Part shown: positions 17,232-26,697 of the stretch, piece by piece | Position numbering within the stretch: position 1 is the first letter of the stretch | How the letters are laid out: each line of letters begins with the position of its first letter | NCBI GenBank assembly: GCA_947501105.1 | Contig: CANMUP010000001.1 | Span: forward strand, 248,001-312,000 | Direction of reading: 5' to 3' | DNA length: 64,000 bases | From: an uncultured Flaviramulus sp. | Lineage (GTDB): Bacteria; Bacteroidota; Bacteroidia; Flavobacteriales; Flavobacteriaceae | Position numbers and translations under genes: made by a program | Notes under the pieces: model-generated | Database searches by the model: none | Seen by the model: the letters and a program-made list of their open reading frames with translations, nothing else | Told to the model about the DNA's origin: nothing

Positions 17232-19799
17232 TTAGTTATTACTGAGGCTTAAATACGTATCCAGATTTTTATGAATCTGGACGATTTGATAATTTGCAGA
17301 TGATATTGCAAAATAAGGTTCGGTTACTTTTCGTTTATCTTCTTTGGTTAATAATTGATCAAATGTTTTGGCAACCTGAGCATTTTTTAAACCATGAATA
17401 ATAACGAGTTTTGTGTTTGGGTTGTAAACATCAACGGATGTTTTTAAGTTATAATATTTTATGTTTTTTAAAACGGAATCTAATGCTTTTTGAAACTCTT
17501 CTATTTTATCTGATTCTGTATTTTCAAACTTATAAACGACTTTAAAGTTTGTTGAAGTATCATCGGTTTCTTCAATAAAATCACTATTAGCTATTTTTGG
17601 TAAAATCTCAGATTCTGCTTTTTGTGCTTGTTTGCCTTCTGGAGTGTTGGCAAAAGTTATAGCTACGTAATTAATAGCTTTTTTATAAGCTTCGTAACCA
17701 AATAATCGACCTGTTGCTGTGGCTTTTAAAAGCTCGAATTTTGAAACTATGGGATCGCCATCAAACACATTAACATATGTTTCGCATTTTGATATTACCT
17801 CTGCATAATCTTGATTTTCATGTAGCGCGTATACCTTTTCGTAAACATTTTCGGGGCTATTCTCATCTTTTAACCCAGCTAAGTCTGGATTATTTAAAAT
17901 AGTAGCATAGCGAGATTCTGGATAGTTGCTTATGATTTCATTTTTAGCAATTGAAGCTTCGTCGTTTTCACCTAGTAATTCATAAATCTTATATAAATTA
18001 TATTTTGAAGGTAATATTAATCGCTCTTCTGGATTACTGCTTAATAAATTTTGAAACTTATTTTTAGCTAAATGATATTCTTTAAATTTCTCTTTATAAA
18101 TAAGTCCTAATTGATAATATGCAAAATTGCGATCTTTTGAAATGCTATCGATTGCTTTTTCTTCGGATGGGATTTTAGATATATAAAATTGAGGGTCGAA
18201 TCGTTCTTCGTCTGATGCGGAAGCTACTATATCATTATCTAACGTATTGTTCCCAGTGTTACTAGATATTGTTTTGTTAGACCATCTCCAGTTATCCTCT
18301 AAAGTTCTATCACCCCATATTTTAATAAATTCGTTTTTTCCATAACCAACAGTTGTTGGGTTATAAAAATAAAATGCTGCCGCTTGATTTGGTAATCCGC
18401 TTTTTGGTCCTTGTCCTCCAATTGCATTGTTAACTGTTACTAATCCATTATTGCTATTGCGCTCTGCCGCTTCGGCTTTTTCTTTTTCTTCTTCAGCTTT
18501 AATTTTTAAGGCTTCTACAAAAGATTCAAAATATTCTAATCTTTCTGTTTCAGAAAAGCTCACCAATTGCAATACGCTGTCGTTTACACGAGCAACATTT
18601 TCATAATAAATAACATCTTCTAAATTATCTCGCTTCTTTTTAATAATACGATAAGGTTTAGAATTTAGCACCAAGTTTGCCATTGTACTGTCGTAATAAT
18701 TACCTGCTATTTCGTACATGGATTCATCGAAATTCATGTCACCAAGAGTTTGGTAATTCTTGGCTTTCAATAGCTTGTCTTGCGAGTTGGTTCTCAGTGA
18801 TTTATTATAATAAATAACTGCTAGAGAATCTGATTTATTATTTAAATAATATTCTCCTATCTGGTGATAAATTTTATCTAAATATGGTCTATTTTCTCTA
18901 TTCTCTTCAAGCTCTGTAAGATGTTCTAAAAGCGCTAGTTTATCTTCAGTTTCATAATCGAAATTTTTAATTTTTTCAATATGAGCACTAATCATATAAA
19001 TTCTAGGTGTTTTTCTATTAAGCTCAATAACTTTATCAAACGCTATATTAGCACTGTCTTTATATCCTAACTTATTGTAAAGTTGTCCTTGAATAAAACG
19101 ATAGCGTCCGCGTTCATCGTTGTTTTTTGTTGCATTTGCGGCAATCTCTAGTTGCGTAATGGCGCTATCTACAGATTTGATATTTAAATAAGCTTGTGCC
19201 AATATAGAAGTGGCGTCGGCTAAATCTTGACCTTCCAACTCTTCCTCGTCTAATAATCGTTTTAGTTTTTTTATGGCAACCTCATCGTTTTCTAAACGAA
19301 TATTAGCTTTCTCACGCCAAATTTTTACTTGATTTATTTTATCACTTGTTGGGTATTTATTAAGAATATTGTTGAATGCTGCAAGTGCAGGAACAAACCG
19401 CTGATCGAAGTAACGCGCCTTTCCTAAAAGTAAATACGCTTCGTCTATTTGTGGGTTTTTCTCTCTGCCTTCAATATTTATACTATGCTTTTGAATGGCT
19501 TTTACCGCTTTTTCTTCAGCTCTATTAAAGTTCTCGTTTTTAGATTGCCCAGGCAAAACAATTTCTTCTTGTATTTGCATACGTTCTATTGGGAGGACGT
19601 CCCAATAATTATCGGCATAACTTTCGTTTAGGGTATTTCTGCCTTGCTCTAAAGCTAAGTAGCCATTATAAAGTGCATTAAATTCGGCAGTAACTGCATG
19701 AAAATTTCGGCTAACAAAATTGTCTTTTTTTCTTGAGCAACTTGTTACTAAAACAATAGAAAAGGTTATAATTAGTATGGCTTTAATAGGTGTTTTCAA
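17232..19799 (-). CDS. sprE: Gliding motility/type IX secretion lipoprotein SprE (PorW)
   Basis: The 855-residue lipoprotein has a hydrophobic leader and lipobox VTSC (Cys21), then the SprE/PorW start NFVSRNFHAVTAEFNALYNGYLAL. TPR arrays cover about 110-370 and 555-720 with an intervening low-complexity, glutamate-rich part. SprE is required in Flavobacterium for gliding and T9SS secretion of surface adhesins and enzymes; PorW is the Porphyromonas homologue that links the outer-membrane parts to the PorLM motor. The start is TTG at 19799, with no ATG that preserves the signal peptide. Bactofilin follows 13 bases downstream. Confidence 0.9.
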   Translation of the reverse strand: MKTPIKAILIITFSIVLVTSCSRKKDNFVSRNFHAVTAEFNALYNGYLALEQGRNTLNESYADNYWDVLPIERMQIQEEIVLPGQSKNENFNRAEEKAVKAIQKHSINIEGREKNPQIDEAYLLLGKARYFDQRFVPALAAFNNILNKYPTSDKINQVKIWREKANIRLENDEVAIKKLKRLLDEEELEGQDLADATSILAQAYLNIKSVDSAITQLEIAANATKNNDERGRYRFIQGQLYNKLGYKDSANIAFDKVIELNRKTPRIYMISAHIEKIKNFDYETEDKLALLEHLTELEENRENRPYLDKIYHQIGEYYLNNKSDSLAVIYYNKSLRTNSQDKLLKAKNYQTLGDMNFDESMYEIAGNYYDSTMANLVLNSKPYRIIKKKRDNLEDVIYYENVARVNDSVLQLVSFSETERLEYFESFVEALKIKAEEEKEKAEAAERNSNNGLVTVNNAIGGQGPKSGLPNQAAAFYFYNPTTVGYGKNEFIKIWGDRTLEDNWRWSNKTISSNTGNNTLDNDIVASASDEERFDPQFYISKIPSEEKAIDSISKDRNFAYYQLGLIYKEKFKEYHLAKNKFQNLLSSNPEERLILPSKYNLYKIYELLGENDEASIAKNEIISNYPESRYATILNNPDLAGLKDENSPENVYEKVYALHENQDYAEVISKCETYVNVFDGDPIVSKFELLKATATGRLFGYEAYKKAINYVAITFANTPEGKQAQKAESEILPKIANSDFIEETDDTSTNFKVVYKFENTESDKIEEFQKALDSVLKNIKYYNLKTSVDVYNPNTKLVIIHGLKNAQVAKTFDQLLTKEDKRKVTEPYFAISSANYQIVQIHKNLDTYLSLSNN

Positions 19800-19820
19800 T
19801 GCTGGCTTTTTAGTCTAATA

Positions 19821-19843
19821 AATAACTAAAAACTCTAGTTATT
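19821..19843. repeat. Hairpin upstream of sprE
   Basis: AATAACTA (19821-19828) pairs with TAGTTATT (19836-19843) around a seven-base loop, 22 bases before the TTG start of sprE. It could be a leader hairpin or operator. Confidence 0.35.
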
Positions 19844-19904
19844 ATTATATATAAACGTAAAAATAAGCATCTTTTTGGATTTACCTATAAAAATCAATTG
19901 GCAT

Positions 19905-20612
19905 TTAAATAGCCTCTGTACCAGAAAAATGTGCTTCAAGTTCTTTTAAAGTAGCTTCACTAGTATTTAAATCTTTAACAATTTCTCCTTTTTCAAGAAC
20001 TACAATACGCTCACAAACATCGGTTACATGTAATAAATCGTGACTAGAAATTAAAACAGTAACACCTTGCTTTTCTGCTAAATCTTTAACAATGCCTTTA
20101 AGGCGAATTTGTGTTGTTGGGTCTAGGTTTGCAAAAGGTTCATCTAAAATAATAACATCTGGGTTTCCAATAAGCGCAGCTACTATACCTGCCTTTTTTT
20201 GATTTCCTTTACTTAAATCGCGTAAATACTTTTTCTGTCCAATAATTTCACCATGAAAAAAATCTTCAAATTGACCAACTAGTTTATCTACATCTGCTTT
20301 ATTTTGTCCGCGTAACTCACCAATAAAATAAAAATATTCTTCGGCTGTTAAATAGCCTATTAAAAAACTTTCATCAATAAAAGCCGATGTAAACGGTTTC
20401 CAATCTTCGCTTTCGTGAACCAAAACATTATTATTTTTAATCTGCCCTGTTGTGGGCTGGATTAAATCTAATAACAAACTAAAATATGTGGTTTTACCCG
20501 CTCCGTTATTACCAACTAAACCAAAACTTTGCCCTTTAGGAATATCTAAGTTTTCTATATTTAAAACAAGGTTGTTGTTGTATTTTTTTGAAAGATTTGA
20601 TGTTGTAATCAT
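19905..20612 (-). CDS. ABC transporter ATP-binding protein
   Basis: The 235-residue ATPase shows Walker A GNNGAGKTT (about 34-42), signature LSKGNQ near 136, Walker B VIILDEPFANLDP (about 155-167) and the H-loop SSHD. The first 60 residues and short helical domain match exporter-type (NatA/CcmA-like) ATPases. It follows the DUF5687 permease by 11 bases, so the two form an exporter. The cargo cannot be read. Confidence 0.93.
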   Translation of the reverse strand: MITTSNLSKKYNNNLVLNIENLDIPKGQSFGLVGNNGAGKTTYFSLLLDLIQPTTGQIKNNNVLVHESEDWKPFTSAFIDESFLIGYLTAEEYFYFIGELRGQNKADVDKLVGQFEDFFHGEIIGQKKYLRDLSKGNQKKAGIVAALIGNPDVIILDEPFANLDPTTQIRLKGIVKDLAEKQGVTVLISSHDLLHVTDVCERIVVLEKGEIVKDLNTSEATLKELEAHFSGTEAI

Positions 20613-20623
20613 GATAGTTTGTA

Positions 20624-22096
20624 TTAATTATTTTGTTTGTAAGCATCTAAAGTTTTGTACTTTTCAGATTTATATACCTTTTCTATAATATCAAAAACTT
20701 TATTTTTAAATAAGAGCCCAGCAATTCCACATATTGCTACTAGTGTAAAACCAAAAACTTCTCCAAGTATAAAATGCCCAATTGCATAAATAACCATAGG
20801 TAAAACCAATTTAGGAATAGTGAGTAATAGTGTTTTAGCGTTAAATGATTTCTTGTCACCAAAGGCTTTTTTATTTGACGTTAAATCTATAGGTGTTTTT
20901 ATATAAGCACCTCCCCAAAGTACCATATGTGAATTTACTCCAATATTATAAATTGCTCCAACCACAACAGCAACATAGGCTTGCCAGCCAAAATATAAAT
21001 AAAAGGAAGCTAAAACTGTTGTTACTATAGTTGCAATAACCATTAAATACCATTTAGATGAGATATACTCTTTATATCTGATATTTTGACTCATCATTAA
21101 TGGGTAATAAGCACTATCCCAACTAGGTACAAATTGCCCGAAACTAAACAGGAATCCACCAGACACAAAAATACCTGCAAAAATTCTCCAAAAAGGCCCT
21201 TTGTAAGCTTCAATAGAATTTGTAAAAAACAAAAGCCCATAAAAAATAAATAAAAAACTCATCAACAAGGTTGTTTTTGATCGTTTATTCCTTTTTAATA
21301 ATCTAATGTCATTTTTTAAAAATTTTGAAACGCTACCAAAACGATTTAACCAAGCAAAATCTTCTGTCTGCACAATGTTTACCTTTTTTGCTAGACCAGC
21401 ATCGAGGTAAAAATTCTTCTTAAAATAACTAAATGCCATTTTATACAACACTACCATTAATAATAATGGAATTAATGCTAAATATGGAGCGTTATAAAAT
21501 GATTCAAATATTGGTGAGGTAAAGGCCGTTACATCAAAAACATTATAATACATCAACCCAGCAAGAATCACTAAAAACGAAATAACGCTATAAAAAACGA
21601 CATCTTTACTGTTTACAAAAACATTAATAAAATTGTTGCAATATATTAGTGCAAAAACAGCTATATGCCATCCTAAAACATTAATAATAGGATAACCCTC
21701 TATGATGAGCACAACAGAAAAAGGAATAAAAAAGAAAGCATGTACTAGGTTAAAGAAAGATATAATAGTTTTGTTCAAAGCAAAACTTACTACTTTACTC
21801 TTTTTAATAGGCAAATACAGTAATGGTCTAATGTTCACTAATGGCATTGCTTGAAGGAAATAACGAAACACTAAATCAAAAACCACATAGAACACCAAAA
21901 ACTTGTTAATAGTTTCTAAAGGGTCGAGGTTTAATTCATTTTTAATAAAATAATACGCTCCAACTCCTAAACCAAAAAAAGAGACTATCATCCATAATGC
22001 ACTAAAGCCTAATAAGATCTTAAAAAACAGATTCATTTTGAATGAAGCAGATCTGAAAAACGCTTTCCATTCTAAACTTATAAAATGTTTAATCAT
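20624..22096 (-). CDS. DUF5687 ABC permease
   Basis: A 490-residue protein with about 12 hydrophobic helices and a charged N-terminus (KHFISLEWKAFFRSASFKMNLFFK in pattern). I recognise it as the DUF5687 family, membrane partner of the adjacent ABC ATPase in Bacteroidetes, with the RPLLYLPIKKSKVVSFAL and PLMMSQNIRYKEYI segments typical of two-half exporter permeases. It is divergent from the PaaE-like gene; the spacer carries a 10-base inverted repeat. The substrate is unknown. Confidence 0.86.
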   Translation of the reverse strand: MIKHFISLEWKAFFRSASFKMNLFFKILLGFSALWMIVSFFGLGVGAYYFIKNELNLDPLETINKFLVFYVVFDLVFRYFLQAMPLVNIRPLLYLPIKKSKVVSFALNKTIISFFNLVHAFFFIPFSVVLIIEGYPIINVLGWHIAVFALIYCNNFINVFVNSKDVVFYSVISFLVILAGLMYYNVFDVTAFTSPIFESFYNAPYLALIPLLLMVVLYKMAFSYFKKNFYLDAGLAKKVNIVQTEDFAWLNRFGSVSKFLKNDIRLLKRNKRSKTTLLMSFLFIFYGLLFFTNSIEAYKGPFWRIFAGIFVSGGFLFSFGQFVPSWDSAYYPLMMSQNIRYKEYISSKWYLMVIATIVTTVLASFYLYFGWQAYVAVVVGAIYNIGVNSHMVLWGGAYIKTPIDLTSNKKAFGDKKSFNAKTLLLTIPKLVLPMVIYAIGHFILGEVFGFTLVAICGIAGLLFKNKVFDIIEKVYKSEKYKTLDAYKQNN

Positions 22097-22117
22097 AGTT
22101 TTGGTTAATTAAGTTTT

Positions 22118-22178
22118 AAATTTAGCTCAATGAGTTAGTAAGCCTTTTATATCAATTGTTACAAATAAAGCTAAATTT
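22118..22178. promoter_or_regulatory. Inverted repeat in the DUF5687/FNR divergent spacer
   Basis: AAATTTAGCT (22118-22127) and AGCTAAATTT (22169-22178) are perfect 10-base inverted repeats 41 bases apart. They lie between the divergent starts and could be an operator pair or a stem in a leader. Confidence 0.4.
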
Positions 22179-22194
22179 TAAAAATATACTTCAC

Positions 22195-22202
22195 TATTTT
22201 TG
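22195..22202 (+). promoter_or_regulatory. -7 box for the PaaE-like reductase
   Basis: TAttTTTG fits TAnnTTTG and ends 14 bases before the ATG at 22217. No -33 TTTG is seen. Confidence 0.45.
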
Positions 22203-22216
22203 TCAAAAACTTTTAC

Positions 22217-23272
22217 ATGTCATCATTTCATAAACTCACCATAAAAGAAATAAAAAGAGAAACAAGTAAAGCTATCAGCATTACTTTTAATATCCCTGAA
22301 AACTTAAAAAGCATTTTTGTTTTTAAAGCTGGGCAATACATTACATTAAAAACTGTAATTGACGGAAACGAAGTCCGCCGCGACTATTCGCTTTGTTCTT
22401 CACCTAAAAGCGGAGAGATAAAGGTTGCTGTTAAAGAGGTTAAAAACGGTACATTTTCGGCTTATGCCAATAACACATTACAAGTTGGTGATGCTTTAGA
22501 AGTTGCTCCACCAAAAGGTCGTTTTGTTTTTGAGCCTAACGATTCTAAAACCAAAAACATTGCAGCATTTGCAGCAGGTAGTGGTGTAACGCCAATTTTA
22601 AGCATTATAAAATGTGCTTTAGAAGAAGAGGTTTACAGTAAAGTGATTTTAGTTTTTGGTAATAAAACAACCAAAGACACTATGTTTTTAAACGAGCTTT
22701 TAGAGCTTCAGCACGAATACAAAGACCGCTTTTCTATTCAATTTGTGTTTAGTCAAGAAGATGAAGATGATGCTATTTTTGGTCGTATTGAAAAAAGCAC
22801 GGTTAATTATGTAATGAAAAATAAGCATAAACATATTGATGTTGATGCATTTTACCTTTGCGGGCCAGAAGCCATGATTCATACAGTTAAAGATGTTTTA
22901 ACTGAACATGATATTGATGAAAATCGTATTCACTTTGAGCTTTTTAAAGCTGCAAAACCTGCTGAAATAGAAGAAGACATCGCTACTAGTGGCAAAACTA
23001 AAATAACCGTTGTTGTAGATGACGAGACGACAACTTTCGAAATGTCTGCGAAACAAACGGTACTTGAAGCCGCTTTAGATGAAGATTTAGATACGCCTTA
23101 CTCTTGTCAAGGTGGTATTTGCAGTAGCTGTATTGCTCGCATTACTGAAGGCGAAGCTACCATGAGACAAAATAATATTTTAACCGATAGTGAGGTTTCT
23201 GAAGGCTTAATTTTAACTTGTCAAGCGCATCCAACAACTCCTACTCTTGTTGTTGATTATGATGATGTTTAG
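22217..23272 (+). CDS. PaaE/ferredoxin-NADP reductase-type flavoprotein with 2Fe-2S domain
   Basis: The order is FAD-binding barrel (about 1-105; RRDYSLCSSP for the flavin), NAD(P)-binding Rossmann domain (about 110-235; AAGSGVTPILS and YLCGPEAMI) and a C-terminal plant-type 2Fe-2S ferredoxin domain. The cluster ligands are Cys297, Cys302, Cys305 and Cys335. This is the architecture of phenylacetyl-CoA epoxidase subunit PaaE and of flavobacterial electron-transfer reductases. It passes electrons from NAD(P)H to an oxygenase or similar partner. No paaABCD genes are nearby, so a phenylacetate role is not supported here. Confidence 0.9.
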   Translation: MSSFHKLTIKEIKRETSKAISITFNIPENLKSIFVFKAGQYITLKTVIDGNEVRRDYSLCSSPKSGEIKVAVKEVKNGTFSAYANNTLQVGDALEVAPPKGRFVFEPNDSKTKNIAAFAAGSGVTPILSIIKCALEEEVYSKVILVFGNKTTKDTMFLNELLELQHEYKDRFSIQFVFSQEDEDDAIFGRIEKSTVNYVMKNKHKHIDVDAFYLCGPEAMIHTVKDVLTEHDIDENRIHFELFKAAKPAEIEEDIATSGKTKITVVVDDETTTFEMSAKQTVLEAALDEDLDTPYSCQGGICSSCIARITEGEATMRQNNILTDSEVSEGLILTCQAHPTTPTLVVDYDDV

Positions 23273-23303
23273 AAAAAGAGACTAGAGTTAAATCGCTTCG
23301 ATC

Positions 23304-24323
23304 TTAGATAATAGACATAATCTTTTCAATGATTACATTGGGAGAAATACTTCGTGAAGCTTCTTTATAATGTTTTGGATATTTGTTTCCATAAACAGAT
23401 GTTGGTATTTTTGGGTATTGATTTCTATCTGCAAGCAACGCATAATCTTCGGGTTGATTAAATGGTGCAAAACCAGCAAACGGATGTGTTACCCCCCAAA
23501 TAGTTACAACTTTAACCCCCAACATTGCTGCAATATGCGCATTTCCAGAATCCATAGAAAGCATTATATCTAAATTTGAAATGATATCCATTTCTTCATC
23601 AAGAGATAGTTTTCCAGCTATATTAACTGTGTTTTCAAATTCATTTTCAAAACCATTTAATAAATCTATTTCATGAGTTCCTCCACCAAATAAAATGATT
23701 TTGTGGGTTTTTGAAAGTGATTTAACAACCTCTTTCATTAGATCCAAAGGATACATTTTGCTCTCATGAGCAGCGAAAAGAGCAATCCCAATTTGTTTTT
23801 TTGATCCTTCGCCCAAAATTAATTGGAGTTTCTGGTTTAAAACTGCTTTTTTAGGGAATGTAGGTTTTGATAAGTTTAAAGGAAAACCTAATGTTTCAAA
23901 AACATCGGCATACTTCTGATATGTGGTTTTTAATTGCTGAAACTTCTCTCCTGAAATTAATGCTTTCTTTTCTTCTCTTCCTTTATCAATTTGAATGAAT
24001 TGTTTTCCAAAAAAGAAGCCTTTTAAAATATTACTGCGCAATACATTATGTAAATCTGCAACAGCATCAATATTCGTTTTTTTTAGTTCTTTTGAAAGTT
24101 TGTAAAGTCCAAAACCACCTTTGTGCTTCCCTTTAATATCTGCTTCAAATACTGAAACATTTTTTAAGTCTCTAAAAAAGGGTTTAAAAAAGGCACGAGT
24201 AAGAATCGTTAATTTAACATCTGGATATTGTTCTGTAAAAGCACTTAAAACAGGAATCGTCATGGCAACATCTCCCATTGCTGAAAGACGAATGACTAGG
24301 ATGTGTTTTGGCTTTTTTGGCAT
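23304..24323 (-). CDS. Glycosyltransferase family 9 (heptosyltransferase-like)
   Basis: The protein has the GT9 fold of WaaF/WaaC: an N-terminal Rossmann domain (ILVIRLSAMGDVAMTIPVL, the IRxxxxGD motif), and a C-terminal domain with SLDEEMDIISNLDIMLSMDSGNAHIAAMLGVKVVTIWGVTHP, in which the D-S-G-N and G-x-T-x-P motifs are the ADP-sugar-binding hallmarks. It would transfer a sugar to a lipid A-core-type acceptor. It ends close to the reductase gene. Its 5' leader contains a REP-like hairpin. Confidence 0.9.
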   Translation of the reverse strand: MPKKPKHILVIRLSAMGDVAMTIPVLSAFTEQYPDVKLTILTRAFFKPFFRDLKNVSVFEADIKGKHKGGFGLYKLSKELKKTNIDAVADLHNVLRSNILKGFFFGKQFIQIDKGREEKKALISGEKFQQLKTTYQKYADVFETLGFPLNLSKPTFPKKAVLNQKLQLILGEGSKKQIGIALFAAHESKMYPLDLMKEVVKSLSKTHKIILFGGGTHEIDLLNGFENEFENTVNIAGKLSLDEEMDIISNLDIMLSMDSGNAHIAAMLGVKVVTIWGVTHPFAGFAPFNQPEDYALLADRNQYPKIPTSVYGNKYPKHYKEASRSISPNVIIEKIMSII

Positions 24324-24335
24324 CTCAACAAAGTT

Positions 24336-24362
24336 GATGAGATCCTGAAACTAGTTCAGGAT
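24336..24362 (+). repeat. REP-like 25-mer, copy 2, with hairpin
   Basis: GATGAGATCCTGAAACTAGT (start) through 24360 matches 3351-3375 on the opposite strand at 22 of 25 bases. ATCCTGAA (24342-24349) and TTCAGGAT (24355-24362) form a perfect 8-bp stem with a five-base loop. It lies between the DUF4254 stop and the GT9 start. Confidence 0.7.
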
Positions 24363-24371
24363 GACAAAGTC

Positions 24372-24980
24372 TTATTTTTGACTTCTTAAAACAGGATTTA
24401 GTTCATCATCATTATACATTTTCATTTGCTTGTAAACTTTCATGTATTTATCTCCATTTTCTATATCGCTTAAAAGCGTATCTATAGCGGTAGATAAATC
24501 AACTCGTTGCTCTAATAAAACATCTAGTTTTGTTTGGCAAGCAGCTCTGTGAGCATCAGAAGCATCAGCTCTAGTGGCTTCCTCATTCATGTGATATACT
24601 TTTAAAGCTAAAATAGACAATCTATCAACTCCCCATGCAGGGCTTTCTGTATTAATAGTTGCTCTATCTTTTACAATAGTATCTTTATATTTTTCAAGAA
24701 AATAACTGTCAATATATTCCACCATATCCGTTCTGTCTTGATTTGATGCGTCAATTTGACGTTTTAAAGTTAAAGCCGCAACAGGGTCAATCTGTGGATC
24801 GCGAATAATGTCTTCATAATGCCATTGTACTGTATCAATCCAACATTTTCTGTATAATAAGTGCTCTAATAAATGAGTGCCTTTATCATAAACATTATTA
24901 AAAGGTTGGTCAACCGTATTTATAATGTGATATTTAGCTATAACGTCTTGGAAAATTTTATTGGCTTTACTTGTAAACAT
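24372..24980 (-). CDS. DUF4254 protein
   Basis: The 202-residue soluble, largely helical protein matches DUF4254 as I recall it: WHYEDIIRDP near residue 55, then NQDRTDMVEYID, WGVDRLSILALKVYHMNEEA (about 120-140) and CQTKLDVLLEQRVDLSTAIDTLL. No signal peptide or membrane helix is visible, so it should be cytoplasmic. The family sits next to GT9 glycosyltransferases in Bacteroidetes, which fits here, but its activity is unknown. Confidence 0.87.
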   Translation of the reverse strand: MFTSKANKIFQDVIAKYHIINTVDQPFNNVYDKGTHLLEHLLYRKCWIDTVQWHYEDIIRDPQIDPVAALTLKRQIDASNQDRTDMVEYIDSYFLEKYKDTIVKDRATINTESPAWGVDRLSILALKVYHMNEEATRADASDAHRAACQTKLDVLLEQRVDLSTAIDTLLSDIENGDKYMKVYKQMKMYNDDELNPVLRSQK

Positions 24981-25054
24981 ATTGTATTAATTTTAAAGTG
25001 TAAATATACTTCTAAATAATTAACTTTACTATTTCAAAATAACAAAAACCTAAG

Positions 25055-25714
25055 ATGCATATTCATAATTTATCTCAACAAAACTCTGTATTAAATACCT
25101 TTATTTCTGAAATACGAGACGTGACTATTCAAAAAGACAGCATGCGTTTTAGGCGCAATATTGAGCGCATTGGAGAGGTGTTAGGTTACGAAATGAGCAA
25201 GTCTTTAAATTATAAAACCTCAACTATTGATACGCCTCTAGCCTCTTGTTCTATAGACTTGTTGGATAACGATATTGTTTTATGTTCTATTTTAAGAGCT
25301 GGCGTACCATTGCATAATGGATTGTTAAACTATTTTGATAATGCTGAAAATGCTTTTATCTCAGCTTATAGACATCACAAAGAAAACCCTGAAAGTTTTG
25401 AAATTATTGTTGAATATTTGGCTTGCCCAGACTTAGAAAACAAAACCTTAATTCTTGCAGACCCTATGCTAGCAACTGGCCAATCTATGGTCGCTACTTT
25501 TGAGGCTTTAAAACCTTTTGGCACACCTAAAGAAGTGCATTTAGTTAGCGTTATTGGTGCTCAAGAAGGTGTTAATTATGTCAAAAAATCTTTTGATGAA
25601 AACACACATTTGTGGATTGCTACAATTGACGAAACTTTAAACAGCAAAGGTTATATTATTCCTGGACTTGGTGATGCTGGCGATTTAGCTTTTGGTAAAA
25701 AACTACAGCAGTAA
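25055..25714 (+). CDS. upp: Uracil phosphoribosyltransferase
   Basis: Upp makes UMP from uracil and PRPP in pyrimidine salvage. The PRPP-binding loop is LILADPMLATGQSM (about residues 131-144). The uracil-binding C-terminus is YIIPGLGDAGDLAFG. Length 219 is near the family norm. A near-consensus -7 box TAacTTTA lies at 25021-25028. Its last 12 bases overlap the convergent DUF6427-type gene. Confidence 0.95.
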   Translation: MHIHNLSQQNSVLNTFISEIRDVTIQKDSMRFRRNIERIGEVLGYEMSKSLNYKTSTIDTPLASCSIDLLDNDIVLCSILRAGVPLHNGLLNYFDNAENAFISAYRHHKENPESFEIIVEYLACPDLENKTLILADPMLATGQSMVATFEALKPFGTPKEVHLVSVIGAQEGVNYVKKSFDENTHLWIATIDETLNSKGYIIPGLGDAGDLAFGKKLQQ

Positions 25715-26626
25715 AATTACGAAAGGGGCAATAATAATGATTAAAAGAAACAGCTCTTTAAACCACCTTTCTTGAATAATTTCAATATAATTGGCTATTA
25801 TAATTGCTAATGGTGCAAATAAAAATAAAAACTCACTACCATTTTTATTTGGTGCAAAAACTATAATTAAAAACCCAATAAGTACTGCAAATAAAACCAC
25901 ATAATACGATGGTCTTAGCACTTTCTTTTTTTGTTTTATGTTTTTTATGTAGAAAATTGATGCCCACACTCCAAAAGAAAATAGCATCGTTATTATAATT
26001 AAATAATGAATTGAATTATAGCCACTAAAATTGTAACTGACTTCTGGTAAACTGCCAAATATTTCAAAAAAACTGCCATACCAAATTATAGATGAACAGA
26101 CTGATATTAGAAAAACAGTTAATAATCCTGTAAACGGAATAAGCCAATGCTTTATATTATTATCAGTATATAAAAGAAGAGAAATAGCAATTAATAAAAA
26201 AAACAATAAAGCCCAAAAATAAAACAGTGCAGCAATAGCAAACCAAAAAGCAGCGTCAAATAGTTTTTTATTTACATTTATTTGAGAGCGCAAACTTATT
26301 ATTCTTCTATAACCTAGTAATACAAAAAAGTTGGCGTAAATAATATCAGGATTACCTACAGTTTGAGGAAGTGCTAGTAAAAACAGACTATAAAGAACAA
26401 TTTCATAATTACTTTTTTTTGTTAAGCTGTTTTTTCCAACAATAAAACTAAGCCCTAAAATAGACACATAGCAAACAAGAAATAAAAATGCTTGTTTTAA
26501 AAAAAAAGAGGCAGTAATTGACTCTTCTACGTGTTTTAAATTAAGTACAATAAAAGCCAAAAGCGTAATAAAAAAAACAATAGTAAAATTTATTGGCTTA
26601 GATTTATTAAAAATGCTTGTAATCAT
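25703..26626 (-). CDS. Multipass membrane protein (DUF6427-type)
   Basis: The 307-residue protein has about nine hydrophobic helices and few charged loops; the opening ITSIFNKSKPINF and later QTVGNPDIIYANFFVLLGYRRIISLRS suggest the flavobacterial DUF6427 family, from memory. Its position next to upp, a DUF6341-like gene and purD is conserved in relatives. The function is unknown. It overlaps the end of upp convergently by 12 bases. Confidence 0.75.
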   Translation of the reverse strand: MITSIFNKSKPINFTIVFFITLLAFIVLNLKHVEESITASFFLKQAFLFLVCYVSILGLSFIVGKNSLTKKSNYEIVLYSLFLLALPQTVGNPDIIYANFFVLLGYRRIISLRSQINVNKKLFDAAFWFAIAALFYFWALLFFLLIAISLLLYTDNNIKHWLIPFTGLLTVFLISVCSSIIWYGSFFEIFGSLPEVSYNFSGYNSIHYLIIITMLFSFGVWASIFYIKNIKQKKKVLRPSYYVVLFAVLIGFLIIVFAPNKNGSEFLFLFAPLAIIIANYIEIIQERWFKELFLLIIIIAPFVILLL

Positions 26627-26678
26627 TAACTGTTTTTGTATTTTTGCTACGTAAATATACTAACTATATAAACAGTTA
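26627..26678. promoter_or_regulatory. Inverted repeat between DUF6427 and DUF6341 genes
   Basis: TAACTGTTT (26627-26635) and AAACAGTTA (26670-26678) are perfect 9-base inverted repeats within a divergent promoter region, the first adjoining the DUF6427 start codon. This may be an operator. Confidence 0.3.
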
Positions 26679-26697
26679 GAAAATAATATAATACCTC

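Noticed and set aside
22217-23272. Phenylacetate degradation gene paaE
   Set aside because: The domain order fits, but no paaABCD or other catabolic genes are near, so only the enzyme type is reported.
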